Part shown: piece by piece, positions 37,243-43,718 of the stretch | Layout of the letters: the number at the start of each line of letters is the position of its first letter | How positions within the stretch are numbered: the stretch's first letter is position 1 | Assembly (NCBI GenBank): GCA_902764345.1 | Contig: CACWVT010000009.1 | Coordinates: 1 to 46,302 of the forward strand | Direction of reading: 5' to 3' | Length of the DNA: 46,302 nucleotides | Source of the DNA: an uncultured Ruminobacter sp. | GTDB lineage: Bacteria; Pseudomonadota; Gammaproteobacteria; Enterobacterales; Succinivibrionaceae | Position numbers and translations under genes: made by a program | The notes under the pieces: generated by a model | The model's input: only the letters and a program-made list of their open reading frames with translations | Told to the model about the DNA's origin: nothing | Database searches by the model: none

Positions 37243-39075
37243 TTGAAATCATCAGGTAAAAAGGGAATTTCAAGATTACTGGAAATAAGTGGTGAAAAGA
37301 AGAGGATTCTCATAGTTTCCGTGTTTCTTGCCGCCGTATCAACAATCATTCAGATAATTCCTTACATAGCTTCATATAAAATAATCTGCCTGTATATCCA
37401 TTCATTTCAGAATTCGGTACCGGTGGACACCGATGCGGTTTTTTCGTGGGGACTTACTGCCGTGGTCAGCGTGTTTGTTTCCATGCTTTTTAACGGCGGC
37501 AGCTTTGTTCTCAGCCATTTCGCTGCTTTCAGAATCATATTTAATCTGCGACTGCGTCTCGCAAGGCATCTTGCCACGCTTCCTCTGGGGTACTTTACCA
37601 GGGTAAGTACGGGAGAGATTCACAAAAGCATTCATGATAATGTGGATCTGATTGAACTTTTCATATCTCATAAGATTCCGGATCTGGTGATGACGCTGTC
37701 GGGAGCCGTGGTGGTATTCGGACTTTACGTTTATGCAGACTGGCGTTTGGGACTCATCTGCATTCTTGTTTATGTCATTTCTCTTCTGATTCAGTTCCGT
37801 ATCTACGGTGATGACGGAGTAAGGGAGGAAATCAGGGGGTATTTCAGGGCATTGGAAGACATTAATGCCACATCAATGGAATTCGCCCGCGGCATTCCTG
37901 TGCTGAAAATGTTCAGTATGAGTGCCCGTTCGTTTGCTTCCCTAAAGAAGAGCGTCATGGCCTACAGGAACTTTGCCCTTAGATTTGCGAGACGGGGAAG
38001 CACTGATTTTATAATCTTTACCATTCTTGTAAATTTCTTCATTTTCTTTATTTATCCGGTGGTGATTTTTATCAATTCGTCAAATCCGGATGACCCGGGA
38101 ATCGTGCTTACGGCACTTTTCTTTACCGTGCTTTCAAATGCGATTCTGCCGTCGCTGATGAACATAATGAACATATCCAACGTAATAATGACCATTAACG
38201 AAGGCGTTGAACGCATAGATGCGATTTTTGCGGCAAAGCCGCTTCCCGTGCCGGCAATTCCGGAAAAACCGCAGAATTATACGGTTGAGTTTGATAACGT
38301 GTTCTTTTCGTACCATGATGATTTCACGGACAATGTTCCGGGGGAAAAGAATACGGAAAGGCATCACTCCGTCGTGAACGGTGTCAGCTTCAGGGTGGAG
38401 CAGGGGAAGAGTCTTGCCGTTATAGGTCGTAGCGGTTCGGGAAAAAGCAGCATCCTGTCTCTTATTGCAAGATTCTATGATGCAGATTCCGGAAGCGTGA
38501 GAATAGGAGGTACGGACGTCAGAAACATGTCCGAAAGCTGCCTGATGGACAGCCTAAGCATTGTGTTGCAGAAGACCTTCATGTTTGAGGGAACCATAAG
38601 GGAGAACATCGTGGCCGGCAAAAGCGGAGCTACCGACGAGGAGGTTCTTAACGCCGCACGTCTGGCTCGGTGTGATGACATTATTGCCAAATACGGTATG
38701 GATTATTATCTCGGGGGAGGCGGCAATACCCTTTCCGGAGGCGAGAAACAGCGCATAAACATAGCACGGGCGATACTTAAGAATGCACCGATTCTTCTTC
38801 TTGATGAGGTAAGTTCGGCTCTTGATGCCGAAAATGAACTGCTTCTTAATCAGGCCCTCACCGAGCTGAAGAAGAACAAAACCATAATCATGGTGGCACA
38901 CAAGCTCAACAGTGTAATTGATGCCGACGAGATCATCATGATTGACGACGGCAGAATACTGGCACGAGGAACTCATGAAAGTCTGCTTCGTGATTCCGAG
39001 GCTTACCGTAATTTATGGGATATGTACGTATCGGCTGATAAATGGCGGTTTAATGCCGGGGAGAGAGAACAATGA
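37243..39075 (+). CDS. ABC half-transporter, YbtP/IrtA-like (TMD-NBD fusion)
   Basis: 610 residues from a TTG at 37243 with GGGAAGG upstream; an in-frame GTG at 37210 lacks a ribosome site. Six-helix type IV (exporter-fold) membrane domain (about 20-330). The NBD has Walker A GRSGSGKSS (about 397-405), signature LSGGEKQRINIARAI, Walker B ILLLDEVSSALD and switch His in MVAHKLNSV. The layout, the 4-nt overlap with a second half-transporter, and the location after a TonB receptor match the YbtP-YbtQ and IrtA-IrtB siderophore importers, which are exporter-shaped but import. No SIP or ferric-reductase domain is fused. An export function cannot be ruled out. Confidence 0.88.
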   Translation: MKSSGKKGISRLLEISGEKKRILIVSVFLAAVSTIIQIIPYIASYKIICLYIHSFQNSVPVDTDAVFSWGLTAVVSVFVSMLFNGGSFVLSHFAAFRIIFNLRLRLARHLATLPLGYFTRVSTGEIHKSIHDNVDLIELFISHKIPDLVMTLSGAVVVFGLYVYADWRLGLICILVYVISLLIQFRIYGDDGVREEIRGYFRALEDINATSMEFARGIPVLKMFSMSARSFASLKKSVMAYRNFALRFARRGSTDFIIFTILVNFFIFFIYPVVIFINSSNPDDPGIVLTALFFTVLSNAILPSLMNIMNISNVIMTINEGVERIDAIFAAKPLPVPAIPEKPQNYTVEFDNVFFSYHDDFTDNVPGEKNTERHHSVVNGVSFRVEQGKSLAVIGRSGSGKSSILSLIARFYDADSGSVRIGGTDVRNMSESCLMDSLSIVLQKTFMFEGTIRENIVAGKSGATDEEVLNAARLARCDDIIAKYGMDYYLGGGGNTLSGGEKQRINIARAILKNAPILLLDEVSSALDAENELLLNQALTELKKNKTIIMVAHKLNSVIDADEIIMIDDGRILARGTHESLLRDSEAYRNLWDMYVSADKWRFNAGEREQ

Positions 39076-40793
39076 TTCAGTCCATAAGGAATTTAACCGG
39101 AAACAGAACCGGTAAGTTTTTCAGATCGGTACTGGCCACCTGCCTGTGTGATCTGGCAAATTTCGGAGGAATAATTTTCATTGTATGGCTGCTGTATCTG
39201 CTGCTGAATCCGTATCTTGGCGGAGAGCGGGCACAGACACTTCACCTTGTACTTATCTGCTGCGGATGCGTTGTGTACATGGTGGTGTGCTTCTATGCTT
39301 CAATTCCGGCATATAACGCCAATTTTGTGTCAACCTACAATAATTCCACTCGCGGAAGACTTAAGCTTGCCGAGCACATCAGAAAGCTTTCACTGGGATT
39401 TCTTTCAAATCTCAATCCGGCCAGGGTAAGTCACAGCATGATGAAGGATTTCTCCAATCTGGAGAATGCTAATTCTCACATTATCCCGCAGCTTTTCTCC
39501 TCCCTGATTATTACGGTGACGGTTTTTATCGGACTGCTGTTTTACAATGCACCTCTTGCCATAAGCTTCTTCTGCTGCATTCCCGTGGCTTTGGCCATAC
39601 TGTGCATTGTGCGTGTTATGGGAGTGAGACTCAGTAAAAATCAGATGGCAGCTTCCGTTGAGGCATCATCAAGACTGACTGAATACATTACCGGCATAAC
39701 AACAATCAAAACCAATAACATGAGCGGATCAAGATTTGAACGGCTCGAGCAGAGTCTCACCAGGCTGCGCAGTGAAAGCATCAGACTTGAGGTTACACTG
39801 ATGCCGTTTGCCCTTACGACGATGTCATGCGTGGGGGCCGGTATTGGCATTATGGTTATGTTTGGGCAGTATAAGCTCATTCATCAGGAAATATCGGTAA
39901 TGGAATTCCTGATGCTGATGATTGTTGCTTCAAGGAGCATTGCACCGTTCATTGCCTTCAGCCTTAATTTCCTGATGCTGCAGTACTTCTCTGAATCCGG
40001 CAGAAACATCGGTAGGCTGATGAGTGAGCGTCCGCTTCCGGGAACGGCTGCGGAACTTCCTGACGGCAATGATCTTGTGCTGAGAAACGTCAGCTTTTCC
40101 TATGAACCTGGAAAAAAGATTCTTGATGACGTAAATCTTGAAATAAAGAACGGAAGCGTTGTTGCGGTTGTAGGACCGAGCGGTAGCGGCAAGTCAACTC
40201 TCGTAAAGCTCCTGGCAAGATTTTATGACCCGGATTCGGGGAGCGTTCTGATGGGAAACATTGTAGAAGGCAGACTTACAGACATCTCAACCATTGATCC
40301 TGAAACGCTTATGCACAGGTATGCCATGGTATTTCAGGAGTCTTACCTGTTCAGGGGAACCGTTACGGATAATGTAGTTCTGGGGAAAAAGGATGCTTCA
40401 GCTGATGATGTCAGAACCGTGCTGAAAAAGGCCATGGTTGATTTTGCGGGGCCGGATGACACTGTGGCTGAGGAAGGTCGTAATTTCAGTGGCGGTGAGA
40501 GACAGAGAATCTGTATTGCCCGCTGCATGCTGAAAGATGCACCAATTGTCTTTCTTGACGAAATCACCTCAAGTCTTGACGTCTACAACGAATTTGCGGT
40601 GCAGAAGGCGGTGGATGAACTCACCAGGGGGAAAACCGTCGTAATGATAGCCCACAGACTGAAAAACATCATGCACAGTGACATGATTGTTGTAATGGAT
40701 AAAGGCAGAATTGTCGATCGCGGAACTCATGATGAGCTGATATCCAGAGACGGTCTTTACCGCAAGCTGTGGCATCAGGGAGGTAATGACTGA
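39072..40793 (+). CDS. ABC half-transporter, YbtQ/IrtB-like (TMD-NBD fusion)
   Basis: 573 residues. The ATG (39072) overlaps the preceding stop (ATGA), so the two are translationally coupled and likely heterodimerise. TMD about 15-310; the NBD has Walker A GPSGSGKST (about 367-375), signature FSGGERQRICIARCM, Walker B IVFLDEITSSLD and IAHRL. All catalytic residues of both ABC subunits are present, so neither ATP site looks degenerate. Together they would move the chelate delivered by the TonB receptor across the inner membrane, by analogy with yersiniabactin and mycobactin systems. A direction of transport is inferred. Confidence 0.88.
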   Translation: MIQSIRNLTGNRTGKFFRSVLATCLCDLANFGGIIFIVWLLYLLLNPYLGGERAQTLHLVLICCGCVVYMVVCFYASIPAYNANFVSTYNNSTRGRLKLAEHIRKLSLGFLSNLNPARVSHSMMKDFSNLENANSHIIPQLFSSLIITVTVFIGLLFYNAPLAISFFCCIPVALAILCIVRVMGVRLSKNQMAASVEASSRLTEYITGITTIKTNNMSGSRFERLEQSLTRLRSESIRLEVTLMPFALTTMSCVGAGIGIMVMFGQYKLIHQEISVMEFLMLMIVASRSIAPFIAFSLNFLMLQYFSESGRNIGRLMSERPLPGTAAELPDGNDLVLRNVSFSYEPGKKILDDVNLEIKNGSVVAVVGPSGSGKSTLVKLLARFYDPDSGSVLMGNIVEGRLTDISTIDPETLMHRYAMVFQESYLFRGTVTDNVVLGKKDASADDVRTVLKKAMVDFAGPDDTVAEEGRNFSGGERQRICIARCMLKDAPIVFLDEITSSLDVYNEFAVQKAVDELTRGKTVVMIAHRLKNIMHSDMIVVMDKGRIVDRGTHDELISRDGLYRKLWHQGGND

Positions 40794-41222
40794 CGGGTGC
40801 CGGACGGTGCTGCAGAAGCCGAATCCGTATTCCGGTGCGGTTTGCTGCCTGCATGTTATTTTCGTTACGGCAGGCACGCTTCCATGACGGTTCAGTTCCG
40901 GACACGTTTGTAAAAAGTGTCCGGGACTGTCGCAGTCTTTCGGTTTAGGAACGCCTAAAGTCCACCTTACATGCGGAGTACGGATACAGGCTCCGTACTC
41001 CGCAACATTTTAAAAGTCCCCGAACCCACCCTCATCCTGTCGTCGGTAACCGGTAGTAAACATACATAATACTCTTTATAGATGTTACATTACTGGGCAT
41101 ACAACGTAAGTGGAGACCTCTAATCTCCTGCATGCGCCCTGCATTGCAATTACTATTGATTTATGCGATTCATTCTCAGTCGCAAGAGATGCCACCCGCC
41201 CGTCAGGATTACCTTCATTGAT
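40794..41222. other. Unexplained intergenic block with hairpins
   Basis: 429 nt. It contains two strong hairpins: CCGGACAC/GTGTCCGG (40898-40924) and an 11-bp GCGGAGTACGG/CCGTACTCCGC (40973-41003); the latter has a weak T-rich tail and may end the ABC operon. From 41221 down to about 41095 the minus strand stays open in frame with the DIP1984 gene for roughly 41 codons past its stop, with codon use unlike the neighbours. This could be a degenerate mobile-element end or an unknown conserved element; I cannot identify it. Confidence 0.4.
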
Positions 41223-41675
41223 TTAAATTAATTCGGTCAGCCAGTTCAGTTCCTGAATTTTTTCATCAGTTTCCCTGAATTTTTTTGACCACGAATCAAG
41301 CTCTTTCTGCAGTTCGGCAACATTTACGGTACTGCATACTTTTATTTCGGTTTTCGAATATCTTGATACCTTATCGCTGGAAGCGTCCAGAAAATCCCTC
41401 ATTATACCGATTCGTTCCTTAAGAATGTCACGTCGCGCAATCAGATCCGTGACCGTCAGGTCACCTGATTTGGTCGCATTATTGGTTTTGTTAATTCTCG
41501 CCACGAGTTCCTCCAGACGGATGAGACAGCCGTCCAGCTCCTTAAGAAGCTCTTCCGGGTTTTCCGCAGGCTGTTCTCCTTCCTGAACCTTTGCGTTATT
41601 GTTGAGTCTGTGTCTGAGACTTATGATTCTTCTCTGCAAATCGGCTCTTTCTGACAGTGCAGTTGCAAGCTTCAT
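41223..41675 (-). CDS. DIP1984/septicolysin-like family protein
   Basis: 150 residues, two helical hairpins with a coiled-coil pattern. MKLATALSERADLQRRIISLRHRL, NPEELLKELDGCLIRLEELVARINKTN, LTVTDLIARRDILKERI and the ending EKIQELNWLTELI are typical of the DIP1984 family. Its function is unknown; the 'septicolysin' label in databases is not evidence of lysis. GGAGG sits upstream of the ATG at 41675. It interrupts, on the opposite strand, the receptor-ABC and exbBD-tonB halves of the transport locus, and has a perfect palindrome (41746-41762) in its upstream region. Confidence 0.82.
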   Translation of the reverse strand: MKLATALSERADLQRRIISLRHRLNNNAKVQEGEQPAENPEELLKELDGCLIRLEELVARINKTNNATKSGDLTVTDLIARRDILKERIGIMRDFLDASSDKVSRYSKTEIKVCSTVNVAELQKELDSWSKKFRETDEKIQELNWLTELI

Positions 41676-41745
41676 CTTTGATGTCCTCCGGAATGGTCCT
41701 GTTTAAATTCTGAATTCTCACCGGAATATTATGCAATGGATGACG

Positions 41746-41762
41746 TGTCTATGATATAGACA
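41746..41762. promoter_or_regulatory. Perfect 17-bp palindrome upstream of the DIP1984 gene
   Basis: TGTCTAT-GAT-ATAGACA: 7-bp arms with a 3-nt centre, 71 nt upstream of the DIP1984 ATG. Operator-like geometry for a dimeric helix-turn-helix regulator; the regulator is unknown. Confidence 0.55.
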
Positions 41763-41962
41763 TGCTTAACAAATCGGAAAGTTGCCGATTTTCGGCTCAT
41801 TATATGACCGGCGGGTACTGATTGTGCGTACAGGAACCATCCTGTTGTGGTCATGATCCGTACGGCGGCTGCGGCATTCGTAAAGTGTAAACCTTATATC
41901 TGATAAATTTTATCACAATAAAAAAATCTGATTTATCTCCCGTTTTTTTTGTATACAATGGC

Positions 41963-42004
41963 TTTTTGTTAGTTTTGGGTAACATACGTTAATAATTGCT
42001 AACA
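41963..42004. promoter_or_regulatory. Shared 42-nt operator-like element, copy B
   Basis: Begins TTTTTGTTAG and ends CTAACA, the same outer blocks and 26-nt inner spacing as copy A (34677-34718), with internal GTTAA conserved. It lies 4-6 nt after the candidate exbB -10. Confidence 0.65.
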
Positions 42005-42119
42005 AAACTGTGGTTCCGTGCAAGGCAGTCTGTCGGTGACTGTGACAACAGTTATTCTCTCTGACGGAAATTACGGATGTCTCTTTATTGGTTTTTAAAT
42101 TTCAGAAACAGGTGGAAAG

Positions 42120-42542
42120 ATGGATAACATAAAGGATCTTGTTGATATCTCCATATTCGTCATATTGGGTTTTATGGGGTTTCTTGCCCTTTGGTTTTCA
42201 ATTGAAAGATTTATTTTTCTGAGCCGTTTTAAGCCGCAGAACTACGCTGACGGATCTCAGATGGAGACGGCACTTACCAAAAACATGACCACGATATTCA
42301 TTATCTATTCAAATGCGCCTTATGTGGGGCTTCTCGGTACCGTGCTCGGTATTATGATTACCTTCTATGACATGGGGCAGTCCGGAGGCCTGAACGCAAA
42401 AGACATAATGGTGGGCATGTCCCTTGCTCTCAAAGCTACTGCTTTAGGTCTGGTTGTGGCCATTCCTGCCCTGATTGCCTATAACGGTCTTAACAGAAAA
42501 ATAAGCGTTATCGCCGCTTCCGCTGCCGGAGGAAAGCGTTAA
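42120..42542 (+). CDS. exbB: ExbB proton-channel subunit of the TonB motor
   Basis: 140 residues with three transmembrane helices (about 8-28, 62-84, 101-124). The MotA/TolQ/ExbB signature is clear: [21 protein letters not shown] (about 64-84) and [21 protein letters not shown] (101-121). It lacks the long N-terminus of E. coli ExbB (244) and matches the short ExbB type seen in Haemophilus. With ExbD it conducts protons to energise TonB in the inner membrane. AGGTGGAAAG precedes the ATG; the stop overlaps the exbD ATG (TAATG). Confidence 0.93.
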   Translation: MDNIKDLVDISIFVILGFMGFLALWFSIERFIFLSRFKPQNYADGSQMETALTKNMTTIFIIYSNAPYVGLLGTVLGIMITFYDMGQSGGLNAKDIMVGMSLALKATALGLVVAIPALIAYNGLNRKISVIAASAAGGKR

Positions 42543-42937
42543 TGAAACTTATTCCTTCAAGAGCTCCGCTGAACATAGTTCCGTTCATTGATATTATGCT
42601 GGTGCTGCTGTGTATGGTGCTGAGCGTTTCCACCTTCATTGCCCAGGGAGAGATAAAGGTTAATCTTCCTGAAGCCTCAACTCAGGATAAACTGACTGAT
42701 GTTGAATCGGAATTGATACTTCTGGAAATCGGGGAAAACAATGAGATTTATTTCGACGGAAAAAAGGCTGATTCCGAGTCCGTTGCGGAAAAGCTGACAT
42801 CTTTGGATCCGGACGTGCATTTGGAACTTCGTATAGATGAAAAAGCCGATTTTGGACTTTTTATAGTAGTGCTTGATAAGTTAAGAGAGCTTAATCATGG
42901 AAATTTCAGCATTGCCACCAAGAAAACAAAGTTATAA
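42542..42937 (+). CDS. exbD: ExbD subunit of the TonB motor
   Basis: 131 residues: a short cytoplasmic N-terminus, one TM helix (about 12-33) with the essential Asp in NIVPFIDIMLVLLCM (D17), and a periplasmic domain with DVHLELRIDEKADFGLFIVVLDKL. It overlaps exbB by 1 nt and tonB by 41 nt. Confidence 0.93.
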   Translation: MKLIPSRAPLNIVPFIDIMLVLLCMVLSVSTFIAQGEIKVNLPEASTQDKLTDVESELILLEIGENNEIYFDGKKADSESVAEKLTSLDPDVHLELRIDEKADFGLFIVVLDKLRELNHGNFSIATKKTKL

Positions 42938-43682
42938 CCGGGTTTCCTTCATTCTGGCTCTGAGCATCTATTGTCCGTTGGTGTATGGCTGCATTATGTG
43001 GGCGGGGCACGTCAGTTCTCAGTTTTCTTTTAAATCTGATGAAGAAATCGTGAAAATCATGCTGAAGGTTCTGCCTCCGCCACCGGAACCGGTTCCCGTC
43101 ATGGAGGTGCCGCCGGTTCCTGAGCCTGCAGAACCACAGGTTCTGCAAAAACCTGAGGCTCCCATTGTTCAGCAGAAGCCGGAAGAGAAACCAAAACCTA
43201 AACCAAAACAAAAACAAAAACAAAAACCGAAACAGATGGTGAAGAAACCAAAGCCCGTAAAGAAGACCCCTGAACCGAAGTCCTCTCCTGAGGTCATAAC
43301 GGATCGGCAGCAGGTAAACCCGGCAGCGGCTCCGGCCGTTCCCGTTTCCGGAAAATCTGTTCCGGCCGCATCTTCCGGGCCCGTTACCATGGTTTACGGC
43401 AAAACGCAAAATGCGCTTATGAGCCGGATTGTCCAAAGCCTGCTGAAGCATCGTTACTATCCTCAGCAGGCAAGACGCCGCGGGATACAGGGTGTGGTGC
43501 TGGTTGCTTTCGTAATCAGGAAGGACGGTACCGTTGACAGCATTGCGGTCGTAAAGAGTTCAACGGGAGCGGAGCTTCTGAAACAAGCCGCCGTAACCAC
43601 GGTAAAGAATGCCTCAAGGGATTTCCCAAACACCGGAAAGGACATAAAGGTGGTGGTTCCCATTGAGTTTAAATTAAGTTAA
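42897..43682 (+). CDS. tonB: TonB energy transducer
   Basis: 261 residues. The N-terminal TM anchor is at about 15-38 (RVSFILALSIYCPLVYGCIMWAG). A Pro-rich spanning region (about 58-135) has PPPPEP, PVPEPAEP, then a Lys-Pro/Lys-Gln run. The C-terminal TonB domain (about 172-261) has SLLKHRYYPQQARRRGIQGVVLVAFVIRKDGTVD and ends VVVPIEFKLS. It links ExbB/ExbD to the TonB box of outer-membrane receptors. The start overlaps the last 41 nt of exbD; no alternative start keeps the TM anchor. Probably dedicated to the receptor at 34870-37140. Confidence 0.92.
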   Translation: MEISALPPRKQSYNRVSFILALSIYCPLVYGCIMWAGHVSSQFSFKSDEEIVKIMLKVLPPPPEPVPVMEVPPVPEPAEPQVLQKPEAPIVQQKPEEKPKPKPKQKQKQKPKQMVKKPKPVKKTPEPKSSPEVITDRQQVNPAAAPAVPVSGKSVPAASSGPVTMVYGKTQNALMSRIVQSLLKHRYYPQQARRRGIQGVVLVAFVIRKDGTVDSIAVVKSSTGAELLKQAAVTTVKNASRDFPNTGKDIKVVVPIEFKLS

Positions 43683-43718
43683 TTCAATTCATTATTTTTA
43701 AAGGATGTATTACATACA

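Larger units (their letters stand above)
41676..42119 (+). promoter_or_regulatory. Divergent DIP1984/exbB control region
   Basis: 444 nt. It contains the 17-bp palindrome at 41746-41762, an AT-rich zone, an exbB -10 candidate (TATACA 41952-41957 or TACAAT 41954-41959) with only a weak -35, and copy B of the shared 42-nt element (41963-42004). A leader of about 150 nt precedes the exbB ATG. Confidence 0.55.

Noticed and set aside
42906-43451. Long minus-strand frame opposite tonB
   Set aside because: Arg/Leu/Phe-rich shadow produced by the Pro/Lys repeat codons of tonB.
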